DNA of 64,000 nt, taken from Lateolabrax maculatus (Eukaryota; Chordata; Actinopteri; Acropomatiformes; Lateolabracidae). Below, piece by piece: positions 12,201 through 22,468 of this stretch. Every line of letters begins with the position of its first letter. The stretch's first letter is position 1. The stretch is taken from contig CM062213.1 of assembly GCA_031216445.1 (NCBI GenBank), positions 11,781,501-11,845,500 on the forward strand. Direction: 5' to 3'. The notes below the pieces were generated by a model. The model worked only from the letters and a program-made list of their open reading frames with translations, was not told where the DNA came from and did not search any database. The translations under genes and the position numbers were made by a program.

Positions 12201-12308
12201 GCTGCTGACTACAGTATTGTCTTTCCCCCGATGCTGGGCTGCTGGCTCATGTCTGCTGAGTCTGCGCTGCAGAGACGCCTGGATGACTTCATCGTGACAC
12301 AACTTTAA
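213..12308 (+). CDS. Inter-alpha-trypsin inhibitor heavy chain (ITIH) family gene, 3' part
   Basis: ITIH proteins are secreted heavy chains that can be transferred to hyaluronan and stabilise extracellular matrix. The 5' part (VIT and vWA domains) lies outside the window. Exons readable with continuous phase: 213-263, 1043-1060, 1368-1385, 2643-2693, 8377-8415, 9155-9193, 9542-9601, 9890-9997, 10177-10345, 11613-11812, 12005-12089, 12194-12308 (stop TAA 12306-12308). The first seven are tiny, phase 1-1, and encode a Gly/Pro-rich linker. The last five encode the ITIH C-terminal domain; LCFDVIGDVCLKLL followed by LSVNGELDS matches the family's CFNI...VxLVQDP...VNGQLIG pattern. The end of the domain is diverged and ends at ...DDFIVTQL. 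The linker position resembles the proline-rich region of ITIH4, but I cannot tell ITIH3 from ITIH4, so no symbol is given. C-terminal exons are secure; each linker exon is less so. Confidence 0.8.
1043..1060 (+). CDS. ITIH linker microexon B (18 nt)
   Basis: A pyrimidine-rich tract (TTTTTTTTCTCTTTTTAAACAG) precedes 18 nt that read GSSGVL in phase 1-1, followed by donor GTAACA. The upstream intron sequence is a diverged copy of the segment before the 39-nt exons at 8377 and 9155 (shared 'aagacacac...ttaacaactgt' block), which places it in the same duplicated exon family. Confidence 0.45.
   Translation, partial: EAVVF
1194..1229 (+). CDS. Candidate ITIH linker microexon (36 nt) with weak acceptor
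   Basis: The 3' half, GGTCAGCTCCCTGGCG followed by GTATGACATGAG, matches the end and donor of the 39-nt exons at 8377 and 9155. A TAG at 1191-1193 would give a 36-nt phase 1-1 exon reading DVINGINGQLPG. The pyrimidine tract is poor, so this may instead be a decayed exon copy. Confidence 0.25.
1368..1385 (+). CDS. ITIH linker microexon C (18 nt)
   Basis: TTTTTCTCTTTTTTAACAG precedes 18 nt that read AKNGVS in phase 1-1, followed by a strong donor GTAAGC. It parallels the 18-nt exon at 1043: downstream of both, the intron repeats 'atatgtatatctgcactgttcttacatcatttaat', so the two are duplicates. Confidence 0.45.
2457..3016. repeat. Exon-bearing insert between 50-bp direct repeats
   Basis: The 50 bp from 'ctggtagagtgggg' to 'tgtctcccata' occur at 2457-2506 and again at 2967-3016. 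Between them is a 460-bp near-copy of 72-533, including the 51-nt exon. The repeat block outside continues across the insert. Confidence 0.75.
2643..2693 (+). CDS. ITIH linker microexon A (51 nt, second copy)
   Basis: Identical in sequence and splice sites to 213-263. It lies inside a 460-bp segment (2507-2966) copied from about 72-533 and bounded by 50-bp direct repeats. It joins in frame to neighbouring phase-1 exons. Confidence 0.5.
3680..3705. repeat. (CA)n microsatellite
   Basis: Thirteen consecutive AC/CA dinucleotides inside the repeat block. Confidence 0.9.
3925..5895. repeat. 2-kb T/G-rich tandem array, unit about 20-25 bp
   Basis: Degenerate units of the form TTTTTTGTTGTTTATAGTGTCG, mixed with shorter TTTTTGTCG modules, run for about 1.97 kb. 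A and C are rare on the plus strand. Open frames in the array (for example runs of FVVYSVVF) are low-complexity by-products. Each unit has a pyrimidine-rich run ending in TATAG, which resembles a 3' splice site on the ITIH pre-mRNA. Confidence 0.9.
6690..7757 (+). mobile_element. Degraded non-LTR retrotransposon (LINE), reverse-transcriptase 3' part
   Basis: Frame fragments carry LINE reverse-transcriptase signatures. SPGPDGIGGNLL followed by VPVSKIKSPMALKDY lies at 6800-6966. DFLTNRSQRAWVN and SSPTGSPKGCVPSPLLF lie at 7270-7380. A SSFIESIL-type motif is near 7530, and an end motif is near 7710. The frame is broken by stops and shifts, so it is dead. The order resembles the L2/CR1-like clades of fish LINEs; clade assignment is uncertain. 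It ends in an A-run at about 7757, abutting the 778-bp duplication unit. Confidence 0.75.
8377..8415 (+). CDS. ITIH linker microexon D, collagen-like (39 nt, first copy)
   Basis: CTCTTTGGCAG acceptor and GTATGG donor flank 39 nt that read VSGPLGPSGQLPA in phase 1-1. The Gly-Pro-Leu-Gly-Pro-Ser-Gly run is collagen-like but far too short for a triple helix. The copy at 9155-9193 is identical and exactly 778 bp downstream. Confidence 0.5.
9155..9193 (+). CDS. ITIH linker microexon D, collagen-like (39 nt, second copy)
   Basis: Second copy of the 39-nt phase 1-1 exon at 8377, in the second unit of a 778-bp tandem duplication. The donor context is GTATGACATGAG. Its exact length multiple and phase mean any number of copies can be included without shifting frame. 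Confidence 0.5.
9542..9601 (+). CDS. ITIH linker exon (60 nt)
   Basis: TGTATTTACAG acceptor and GTAGTG donor. It reads DIYLDEGAAGPNMWSTRPTY in phase 1-1, and its final G completes the first codon of the exon at 9890 (GPLIHRF...), so the join into the C-terminal domain is in frame. Confidence 0.6.
10464..10796. mobile_element. Foldback (long inverted-repeat) element in ITIH intron
   Basis: The left end 'aaagaaacagtttgacatttcag...ccactctcatgtcc...catcttagc' is a diverged reverse complement of the right end 'gctaagatgctggctgg...gacatgagagtgg...aaaatgttgaac'. The same family is at 42908-43321 and 32822-33530. No coding sequence, so non-autonomous. Confidence 0.6.
11105..11469 (-). mobile_element. 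tRNA-derived SINE
   Basis: Read on the minus strand it starts GGGCGGCCGTGGCTCAGTGG. It has an A box (complement of 11444-11461, GTGGCTCAGTGGTAGAGC) and a B box (complement of 11403-11416, GGTTCGATCCCCGC). A conserved body follows, and it ends in an AAT-rich tail (11112-11135). It lies in the intron between 10345 and 11613. Confidence 0.85.
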
Positions 12309-12520
12309 CTTGGAACCACGTTAAATCCATTTAAAAGAAAGGCAAACACTGATTCATCATGGAAAAAGAGTTTCCACCTATTACTTACATAAACAAATTA
12401 ATAGTATCCCAGATCTGTAGTTGTCTTGTATAAACTTAATTAATTAATATTTACCCAAAGGATTTGTCAGATGGTATCACTGTTTCATTTGTTTGGAATA
12501 ATTCTTTAAGCATAAACCAA

Positions 12521-12531
12521 AATAAATAAAT
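12521..12531 (+). terminator. ITIH candidate poly(A) signal
   Basis: Overlapping AATAAA hexamers about 215 bp after the ITIH stop codon, the first good cluster downstream. Confidence 0.6.
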
Positions 12532-12534
12532 AAT

Positions 12535-13540
12535 AAAAAATTAAAGAAAAAATACTAAATCAAGTATGTATAGTATTTGTTTTTCAGCACAACAGCCCTG
12601 CATGATATCAACTTACCTTCCAAATTGGCCTTAATGCACAGAGTAACATGACATTGTTGTATTTATACATGACTGTGCCAACACACGGTCTGTGATTTAT
12701 CTACTATAAGATGGGTATACTGTAACTCAAGCTTCCTGACCAACCACCATATAGAATAACACTGACTCATGGTCAAGCACTACATGTCTTTGTTACAGGC
12801 TTTGTAAGAGCCTGGCAGAGCTGGCCCAAAAGCTTACTGCAGTTTGGACTCAAAATCCCACACTCTCTTGTTGACATTACCTGCTTCTTGCTAAGCATCT
12901 TAGTTTTTTATAGGTAAAGACTGCATCAAAATTCACCTGCAACCCTGCATACGTCTGTATATCCACAATGAAAGTGAAAGCAGTCCAATCTCACTCTACT
13001 GTTTATATAACCTAATATTTGTACAGAAGTAAAAGCCAGGTTTTCAAACTATTTATTTTTTTTATTTGTTAACATGTGGCATGCCTTGTCTGTTGAGCAA
13101 TGTGGTTTTCATATATGTTAAAGTGCAGTCAAATGTAGTCAATGTTGTGAAACAAGTCAGTAATTGAGGACTTTGTATGAAAGTTAAAAATGTTTGTCTA
13201 TAAGATGCAGCCACTTTAATTGACATAAAGGGACAAAGCATAATGTCACACATCATATGGCACAGTTGTGGAAACAGTAGCCCACATCCTTTACTAACAA
13301 CACCACAATATAAGATATGGCCATAAAAATAAAAGTTCCTGCACTCAGTGCTTTACTTAAATACAATTCATGAATATTAGTGAATTTGATGCATTACATG
13401 TACAAATCCTTTAAAAAAATATTTAAAAGTCCAGGGCCAATTCCTCACAGCCACACACTTGCAGTAAATAGAGAGAGCTTGAGTAAACACACTGTGGAGT
13501 GACTGTCCCACATCGATTAACAAAGCACACAATAGGCGGT
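12535..13540. other. Intergenic, no gene seen
   Basis: AT-rich sequence between the ITIH poly(A) signal and the il17rc promoter region. Only short random open frames; no splice-flanked family match, RNA gene or recognisable repeat. Confidence 0.5.
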
Positions 13541-14185
13541 TGCGTGGTTGTCACTCGGGTTTGAAAACACTTCCAGACAGCGACAAGAGACTCGTATTAG
13601 GTTCAACGTTATGTGGTCAAACCAGTTGAGCTGCGGTGCCAGCCGGGTGGTTTCATGGCTTTGTCCTCTCTCAACGAAGTGCGCTGTGCCTGCATCCCAG
13701 AGGCATGACGTGAGGCGACCGACTTGTTCGTCAGGGTACAGTTTACTGACAGGGAGCGATCGTTGCCAAATCCAAATCGCAAGTCACAGAAGGTGTAACA
13801 AAACAAAAGGGCTATGTGTTTTTTTTTTTCTGAGGCGGAGTCTCGCGTTGATTAAGTAAACAGTTGCGGACTTTCACCCGGGCTGGTTGCGCTGTAATAA
13901 CGAAAGCGTTTCGGCATTTTGACGCGTAAGGGACTGTGCCGGGACCAAATCAGACCCAGGCAAACATAGAAAGAAAGAAAGAAAGAAAGAAAGAAGGAAA
14001 GAAGGTGGGAGGGAGGGAGGGAGGGAGAGATGTCTCCTGAGTCAGGACAGTGACGTCCTCTGCTTTACGGTTCAATTTCCACATGAGTCAAACACTTCGT
14101 GGGAACAGGGTGCACACCTGAATACCTGTGAAGAGGAACAACACCCACCGGAGCGGATTATTAACAGACAATAAGAGAAAACACA
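13540..14185 (+). promoter_or_regulatory. il17rc promoter and non-coding first exon (candidate)
   Basis: CpG density rises at 13540-13960. Downstream are TGAGTCA (AP-1 type) at 14038-14044 and 14084-14090 and a CRE-like TGACGTC at 14051-14057. A donor GTAAGT at 14186 would close a non-coding exon that joins the acceptor CCCTCCCCAG at 14626. AP-1 sites suit an inflammatory receptor, but this is inference from motifs only. A purine microsatellite (GAAA/GGGA) at 13968-14028 sits just upstream. Confidence 0.4.
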
Positions 14186-14435
14186 GTAAGTAACCCACAG
14201 TGGATTATATTTCTGTGAGATTACTGGTGTAATTTGGTATAACTTCTAATGTCACGGTCATATTCTCGCACCTATCTCGTGTTTGTTTAATGCTCGAACC
14301 ATCTGAAGGGGATTTGTGAACTTGCAAATCAAGTGAGTCGTACACCAGGAAAAAAAAAACTGTCGTAGCCAGTTTGTATTAAATAATAACAAAACGTGGT
14401 GTTTGCAAGTGTTGCGTTTCATTTAAGGGAAACCT

Positions 14436-14571
14436 AGATAGATAGATAGATAGATACATTACTTTATTCATCCCCGAAGGGAAATTAAGTCGTCATAGCA
14501 GCCGGTATATTTGAATACAATAAAATACAATACAACAATAAAATACAATACAATAGAATAAAATGAAATGT
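14436..14571. repeat. GATA-ended LINE-tail-like repeat
   Basis: (GATA)n at 14436-14456 is followed by 'ttactttattcatccccgaagggaaatt', a phrase typical of fish LINE/SINE tails ending in GATA repeats, and then AT-rich 'aataaaatacaata' copies. Confidence 0.6.
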
Positions 14572-14626
14572 TCCAAACCTATGAGGCAACATCTACCGGC
14601 ACTGATTGACGTCTCTCCCTCCCCAG

Positions 14627-14840
14627 GCCTCAGCTATGCTCCAGCAGTTGGTCTCAGTTCAGTGCCTCCCATGCCTGTGTGCAGTTTCAGCCAAGATATC
14701 AGCAAGTTAATCTCCAACCAAAAGTCCTGATGGGAAGGGACGCACTGGACTTGTTTAACAAGGTTTTCAGGCTGCTCCTGGAGAGAAATATTTGGAGTAA
14801 AATGCTGTGAGGACCCAAAACTTGAGAGTCGCCAGGCAGA
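14627..14840 (+). other. il17rc 5' UTR exon part with upstream ORFs
   Basis: Begins after the acceptor CTCTCCCTCCCCAG (ends 14626) and runs into the il17rc start. It has an upstream ATG (14635) opening a short frame that stops before the main start, so translation may be damped. The exon is inferred from the acceptor alone. Confidence 0.4.
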
Positions 14841-17800
14841 ATGTCTCCTCCTGGATGGTCCATTTGGTGCGTCTTACTGGCTGCACATATGTCAGCCTGT
14901 GATTTGGAGATTTCTGGATATGACAGCAATGGAGTCATTTGCTCACAGGTAGGTTACTGTAGGGCACGCCGCTTGGACACACTGAAGCAGACATTTCCTG
15001 TGCTGCAGTACAGTAAATACAGTTTTTTTTTTGGTTGACAGATAACTCTTTTAATTTCCTTTTAGTACTGGTGTAGCCTGCTCTGAGATTTTAATTTCCC
15101 TTTTCACTGATTAAGTGTTTTATTGTCAAACATTTAATTAAAAGGGGTTAGCCATCTGCCAGCTTGTCACTATATAGGGCTCTTGTATGCACATTAATCA
15201 GGATATAGATCTCTGAACTGCACATATTTACCATCCAGATGCCACACAGTAAAAATATGTCTTTCTCATTTTCCATTTCAAATGCTCCCTACTTTTAGGG
15301 TCTCTCTTATTGCACCATGAAGGACGAGATTCCTCTTAATTTGAAGAATAACACTGTGGATGTCCAAAACCTGACGCCACATTTCAACCTCTGCTGTAAG
15401 GACAGAGCGCCGTGTATATTATGTCTGGTGATAGAGATCAACATCCATCTTGATGAAGAGTTGGAGGATGAAGGCCACTCTGGGCTGGAGGAGGATTATA
15501 GGGAGGAGACGAGGAATCCAAGAGGTACAAACTAAGGCTACAGGGAGCCCATTGTCATGTTATTACTTCTTATTGACGGTATATACCAGTGGTTTTCTAT
15601 GTTTAAAGCCATTAACCAATCTATTAATTAGCCTTTAAGTTACTACTGGCCGTCTCAGTATACCACAAGTTTTTACTAAACTTTCCTACCAGCAGGCAGC
15701 TATTGGTTTAATTTTATTTCAGTAATGCATGAAAATCAACTTGCAGAGTCAAAGTTACAAAGTTAAAGTTGGCAGTTGAAAGTCTAAACTATTTTGAACA
15801 ACACCCAGGATTTGACAGTCAGCTGCTGAGAAGTGTGTCGTAGGATGTTGGGAAATCATTACTGGAAGAATGAATGAGCAGACATGCTCTTTTTGAAAAG
15901 AAAAATGTGAAATGAACAGTAGTTTATAATATTTGTATAAATGGTTACTGGGCTTTTCCCATGTCAAAGTTTCCTTGAAAGCACTACAACAATGTAACTT
16001 ACAGACCACAGTGTAAATAAGATAATATTTAACTTTATTGTAATTGTTGATCAGCCGATTTAGAGAAATTATTAACTGGCCAAAATGTTTACCGTGGTTG
16101 ATTTGAATCTAGTGGAGTAAATGAAAATCAGTGGCAGTAGAAATCTATGGTATGCTTTCAAAAAATGATTGGCAACACAATTCATACACAAATGTATATT
16201 TAGTATACTCAGTTCATAGTTAACAGGTTAAAATATGAAAAGACACAGGTTTGGTCTTTTAGGTGATTGTTTGGAAGTGAGTTTTAAGTGCTGTATTTAC
16301 TGTTCAATTTGCCATTACTGTTTCAACGAATGCCAAGCCCCACGCGTCATTCTTCTTTCTCTGTTGCAACAGTGTCTGTGACAGTGTGTTACAATGCAGT
16401 ACATACCATGCCCACGTGCAAGGAGGTGGAGTTTACAGTTGATTATACAGCTCTTGCTCAACAAAACCAGGCAAAGGTACTGTAGACTCTCTGTACTGGA
16501 ATATAAAATCTGTACTGTCAATAGGGATATACAGTGTGCTCACTTCCAGTCGCCTTCTTTTATAAACTGTGTGTGTGTGCGTGTGTGTGACTTCTATAGC
16601 TTTCCATGGTGATCACTAAGCCAGCTGGGGTTTCCTTCAGCAGTCAAGTGTTTGTGTATTCTTCTCAACCATCATCAATAAGACGAGAAGTTGTCGCTCC
16701 GTCTCTAGATGAAGGTAATGTTTGGTCTTTCAGAGTTTTAACTAAAGCACCTGTTGAACTCATAACTGGCTACTACAAATTGTGACATACTGTATTATCT
16801 GTCTTCAGTGTGCACTGAGGAGCTGCAGGAACGTGTAGAAGAGTGTCATGGTAAATAATCCCTGCATAATACATGCATTGTTTTTTTTTTTTCTTGTGCT
16901 ATTTTGCATCTGTATGGGGAAATAAACATTATATATTTATTTTCCTTCTTTCAGTGCCCAGACTCAGCAATGTTGTTAACCAAGAAACAAATCAAGTGGC
17001 GCTGCAGTTTACTGGCAGGAATAAGAGCTTCCCCTTTGTGTGTGTCCAGTATGAGCAGAATGGAAGATGTAAGGTCAGTGTTATATATCAGTGCCTAGGT
17101 GGCAGACACAGTTTTTTGCTTTTGTCAAGTAAGTATTTAGATTCTTTGCTCAAGTTAAAGTAAAAACGTACCTACTATGCAGAATAGCTTCTTTACATTT
17201 TTATATGTCATATATCATTGCATTATTATTATACATTAATATGTTAGTAGGATTTTATGTTTTAAGTGTTGGAGGTAGAGCCAGTTCTAACTGCTTTAGT
17301 CACTACTGGGTAGTTTAATATTGCAGTGAATCATATTTTATAAACTGATCATGTTGTGCATCTAAAATGTATGCAGAGTAACTAGTAGGGCTGCAACTAA
17401 TGAATATTTTTGTTTTGTTGATAAAATGTCAAAAAAATGGTAGAACATTTAATCAGTTTCAGAAAGTCCAAGTTCACATATGTAATTGCTTGTTTTTCTA
17501 CTGATAAGCAGTCCAAACCTTAACAATATTCAGTTCAGTCAGGCTATATATGACATGAACAAATGCTTGAAAAGTGAATGAAATGATCAATTGTCAAAAT
17601 AGTTGTTGATTTCTTTTCTGTCGCTCAACTAATTGATTAATCTTTTCAACTTTAGTATTTACAGCTGTCAGACATATTTCCATCTGAAATACAGTAAAGG
17701 GGCATAACATGGAAGCACTCAAGTACCTCAAGTAACTCTTGTCACCTGGTTTCTGGCTCTCGTTAAAGCCATGATGTATGTGTTAAATGTTACTTTACAG

Positions 17801-20239
17801 AGATTGAACAGGATGACCATTCCACTGTATTCTGTGACCCCCTGCATGTGTTTCCAGGTACCATCACTTAAATATCATGAATACTTATGACTAGCCTATC
17901 AACAGTGCTGTGTTTTCACAGACCTATGTCACAGACTTGTGTGTTTTTAGGTGTGGGATGAGGACGAGCAGAGGTCTAGGCGCTCTCTAAGCTGTCCCTT
18001 CATTAACACAGGTGAGAAATCTTAAGTTTACAGGGTGAAAGGATGGGATGTTTAGCATTGCTATGCTCATGTTTCTTATGTGTCCATTCCAGATTTTGCC
18101 CAGAAGAACATATGGCCGAATGTGTCATTGTCTGTAGTCCCGGGTCTACTGAACAACAACAGCACAATGCTGTCGTGGAACCTGTCTGCCCCCTGCAGGC
18201 TGGAGGGTGAAGTGTGGCCCTGTCAAAAAGAGAGCAGCTGCAGGGAGATAAAGGGCTTTAAGCAACAGCTGGCAAAAGGCACATGGGAACAAAACAGCAA
18301 GGGGCAGTGGGTAAGAAAAACTGTAATACTGAGCCGTGTACCCTTCATTTTAAGCCTTTTTTTGTTTGGTTTTAAAACCCCTTAACAAAACAATTCTCCT
18401 TTTGTTTTCAATTGAGTACTTTAAGTTTGGAAAAATGATCCTACTGGTATTCCACACTGTCTGACAGTATAGTGTTAATATAATATACAGTGCATATTCT
18501 GTATCAGCTTGTTTTAACCCTTAATTGAAGATATATAATGTTTACAATGAGTGAATTGTACATGTTTTTTTTTATGGCTGCACCATTAAATCAAAAAGAC
18601 ATTTTCTAGATGTCTGGTGCAAAATTATATATACATTTCCCCAGACCAACTGACATATTTGGTATCATCGTATATTTTGTATTCTCTGCTAGAAATTTAA
18701 ATATTTATGTACACGGCATGAGTTTGTAATGACTGACCCAATATTTCGAATTGTATCCTCTTCAGGTGAACATAGGGGTGTTTGAAGACATCAACCTTCG
18801 GCTTTCACCGTGTGTGATGGTAACGTATTTGCAACTGTGCTCCTTTGAGTCACATATATACTTGTTATTGAAGCTGAATAACTGATTTATATTTATCCAT
18901 ATGTGCAGGTGAAAGTAAAGGGAATGGGACATGTGCTGGGTCCAACTTGTTTTAATAACAGTAAGTCTGACATAATTCATAATTATGGAAAATGATGCTG
19001 GTTGGGGCATGACCTATTTTGCTAAAATACAGCTTTTTATCAATGTACTACTTATAGCTGACAGGTGGCACTGGAGTCTCCTGGTTGTTGGTGTTATGCT
19101 GCTGGTTTGCTTGACTGTGCTCCTATTCTATCTTCTTCACGGCTTTGTTAAGAGTAAGTTTTATTTTTATTTTTTATTTTTGCGTGAAGTGTGTTAAAGA
19201 CATAAGAATACCAGGAAACCTTATCGTACATGAAAAAGACAGAGGGGTTTCTATTTTCACTGCTCTGGAATTTGTAACTAACCCATTATAAAATATGCAT
19301 TGTCCAACTTGAACTGAATTTCCTCAGGCACTCCCCACAACGGCTCCTTTTATTTGCCTCAAATGCCAAATTGTGTTCACTAGATCTGGGAATTATTCAT
19401 AAAGTCTGCACTGCTCATATTATTTTACCCACATACAGTTTAAGGAATCAAGTATTTGTGGCACTGAAATGATAAATATATTTGTTTTATTTTATTATAA
19501 TGTATTTTTGCTAAGCTCTCTGGTGTATTTACTCTTAATTTTCTGACTTTTTAAGAATGGGTGTGGAGCTGGCATCATGGTGGATTTGTAAAGGGTGAGT
19601 ATTTTCTACTTAAAATTAAAAAAAATCATGACGTGAAAATGGAAAAAGCCAACTCTTTGACACCCGTCCCATTGTTTTTCCTCTTCTAAAGTTGGCAGAC
19701 AGCGTCATGTTGTGTTGCTGAGCCCCCCTGATGCAGAAGATGGCGTTTCAGAGTCAGTATGTCGGCTCGGCTCCCTGCTCTGTAACCAGGGCTTCAGTGT
19801 GTCTGTGGACCAGTGGAGCAGGAATGAGCAGTGCACTCTGGGGCCTCTGCCATGGCTGCACTCCCAGATGCTGGAGCTGAACAGCCACGGCGGCCGAGCT
19901 GTGCTCGTCTTGACCCGCAAAGCCTTGGAGAGAGCACAGGAATGGACCCATCGGCAGAAAGAGGTTTTCAAGATGAAGGGGGAAGACAAGGGTCTCCATC
20001 AGATTTGCTCCCCTTACTCTGATGTGTTCACGGCCTCCCTGTGCCTCATCCAAGCGGACAAGCAGCTGGGCAGAGCTATAGAGCGTTTTCTTCTAGTGAA
20101 ATTTGACTCCCATCCATGCAGTGACAGGAGTCTACCAGAGCTTCTTCAGGGGCTGCCCCTGTTCAAGCTTCCCTGTCAGACACAGGCTCTCTTGTCTGAG
20201 CTCACTGTGGGAGGGAGGGGATCCGGTAGAAGGACATAG
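14841..20239 (+). CDS. il17rc: Interleukin-17 receptor C, complete
   Basis: Single-pass cytokine receptor that in mammals pairs with IL17RA to bind IL-17A/F and signals through SEFIR-SEFIR contact with Act1. Exons: 14841-14948, 15299-15524, 16373-16476, 16600-16714, 16809-16850, 16955-17073, 17801-17857, 17951-18011, 18093-18310, 18766-18819, 18909-18960, 19058-19153, 19556-19594, 19692-20239; phases all agree, giving about 612 aa. Residues 1-20 are a signal peptide (WCVLLAAHMSA). The ectodomain has IL17RC landmarks: CILCLVIEINIHLDE with an acidic run, YSVTPCMCFQVWDED, and a Cys-rich NLSAPC region. The membrane segment is about 391-412 (WSLLVVGVMLLVCLTVLLFY). The SEFIR domain begins in the last exon (RHVVLLSPPDAEDG..., VDQWSRNE). 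The start has A at -3. Short upstream ORFs occur in the 5' UTR exon (14627-14840). Human IL17RC also lies next to CRELD1, supporting C over RE. Confidence 0.9.
15525..16372 (+). other. il17rc intron 2, no other feature seen
   Basis: Flanked by GTACAA donor and GCAACAG acceptor. AT-rich with no recognisable exon or mobile element. Confidence 0.5.
17390..17660 (+). repeat. Interspersed repeat beginning GGGCTGCAACTAA
   Basis: A common fish repeat whose end reads 'gggctgcaactaatgaat' and whose body has 'agaaagtccaagttcacata' and 'tgatcaattgtcaaaatagttg'. The same family recurs inverted at 51985-52335 and as a fragment at 22955-23070. Non-coding. Confidence 0.6.
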
Positions 20240-20437
20240 ACTGGGTGGAAATGGAGTGTCTCAGATGGATTAAGAGCAAGGACTAAAGAGGGACCAGACT
20301 AGCAGAAAGCATGCCCTTTATACATGGAGTTGAGAAAAAACTTGGAAACAGAGCCTTTGAAGAGCCTATAAATGTAATGCTAAACATTATTGTTGCTCTG
20401 TGCATATGAAGGACATGTTCATCGAAATGATGGATGC

Positions 20438-20443
20438 AATAAA
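20438..20443 (+). terminator. il17rc candidate poly(A) signal
   Basis: AATAAA 199 bp after the il17rc stop codon. Confidence 0.6.
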
Positions 20444-21000
20444 CACAGAATTAACATTATTAAGGCCTGGCTGGCAATCATTTATTGCTTTTATTGTCGA
20501 GAAATTCCATGAAACCACCAAAATCAACAACAGGCCTATGTTAGTCTCTCAATACTTTCTCCAATTTCACTTCCCTGTCTTGAGGTAACAGCGCCAACCT
20601 GTTTATTAACACTGAAGAAGTTAAACAATTTCCTATAACTGCTGGGCACTGTAGTACCAAACACTACTCAAATAGGAGTAAATAGTGTCCCATTTGTTGG
20701 GGACTATTTTCAGCCCCGGATTTGATGTGCTAGTGAATATCCTAGGCAAGCAAAATGTAACAAAGTGTGACAATGTCTAATGATTTTTGACAACAATGGT
20801 TATCTATGGCACAGGAGAATAAGTTATATCAGGCTTTGTCTACACAGAAAATACCTGTTAGGATTTTGTTTGTTTTGGTTTGTTTTGGTCTTTTCATGGG
20901 CTTTGCTGGTCATCACAAATATTTTTAATTTACAATCCAAGAGACGAAATATATTCACATAGGCCTTTTTGTCAGTCTGTCAACACTGTCTATAAATAAA
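20444..21000. other. Intergenic, no gene seen
   Basis: Spacer between il17rc and the creld1 promoter. A second AATAAA is at about 20994. No family-like exon seen on either strand. Confidence 0.5.
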
Positions 21001-21009
21001 TGTGTTTAT

Positions 21010-21338
21010 TTTTGTGTCTCTCGCATCTCGGATTGTGATTGGCCAGCTGTCAGTGAAGGGCGGTTGATCTTATTGGTGCAATATAGTGTCAGTTTAAGAA
21101 CACGAGGAGGTGCTTGTTAAGCACATCAGCACATTCCGGAGGGGCGGTGCTGCGAGGCTGGTGCACGCTCCGCCCGCTCGGGATGTTTTGGTTGTTTTTC
21201 TTCTGTAATCGAACACATGGGAGATCTGGAAATGTGAAAAGCGCGTCTCGGCTGCACTCACTACATCTAAACTTTACCAAAGACGAGACGGTTCAGACTC
21301 GGTGGACGCACGGTGAAGAAAACCTAGTCGTTTTTGAG
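21010..21338 (+). promoter_or_regulatory. creld1 promoter and non-coding first exon (candidate)
   Basis: Contains CCAAT-type boxes as ATTGG (GTGATTGGCC near 21037 and TTATTGGTG near 21072) and GC boxes (GGGGCGG near 21140, CTCCGCCC near 21169). A CpG-rich stretch then ends at donor GAG|GTAAAC (21338/21339). It would splice to the acceptor TATCCTCTAG at 22462, six bases before the creld1 ATG. Confidence 0.5.
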
Positions 21339-22468
21339 GTAAACTTAAATGCTTTCTGTTTTTTTTTTTTTTCCCGGGACTTGAGTTAAATTTGTTAGAA
21401 CGTTACGTGATATTCTAATATTAACTCTTAGAATGTGACGTAAGATAAGAACTGTAAGAAAACTGTCAAAGTTCTATCAAAGTAACCACGTGTCACAAAC
21501 AGGCGATATTTTATAATAACTAATGACATTGGTTTGTCATTCTTGAAAGTCTCTCTTTCTTTTTCTTTTTTTTGGGGGGGGGGGATTTTCAGCCTTTTAT
21601 ATATCATTTCCCTCCGTTGGAGAAGCTGTTCTAAGTTTCAGTTCAGACTGCGGTAAAGTCAGTTTTAAGCTGGATGTCCTTTTCCAATGCAGACTTGACA
21701 GTATAAGTGAAAATTATGATTAAACAAAAAAATACTAAATTGTTTTCATGTATCAGACTTATTTTGATGGTAATGTGTAATTTATTTCTTTAAAATAAAT
21801 ATGTTAATACAATTTAATGGCTTTTTTTCTTTCAGTAGATTCCATGTATTGTGGCTCAGTGACTCCAAAACAGTACCAGAAATGATTACTACACAGGCCA
21901 CATAGGACACACCTCTTCAAATTGGATTTTAGAGCTTCTTGTAATTTTTAATAATATTTTTATAGAAAATTCATGATTTTTTTCTCAGTAGCTTCCATGT
22001 TATGTGAGGCAGTGACTCTAAATCAGTAGCAAAATGTATCACTAAACTGGACAAATAGGACACCTCTCTTCACACTAGATTTCACTGGTTCTCCTGTTTT
22101 TTGTTTTTTTTTTTATAAATAATGCTATGGGAAATTCCCTTTTTTTTCTAGAAAAGCTTATATAATGCAGTCCATTTACCATATATTCTGTGGTAGCTTG
22201 TACTACAACAAAGCATCCTATGTTGTAAGCAGATCATATGTTAGTATGTAAAATTTAATCTGGAAGGCCAAAATCATGAGCTATTTATTATAACGTAATC
22301 TTAAGGAATTATGGGAGATTGTCCCAAAGGTGAAATTTTTTTTAATGCCTCATATACTTTATTTTGCAATCTGTTCCTTTTTATTATGATCCCAACTTGC
22401 AAGCATCATTTAACAAACCTGGATGTGATATTTTGGATGAGATAAACAACTTTATCCTCTAGACTTGG

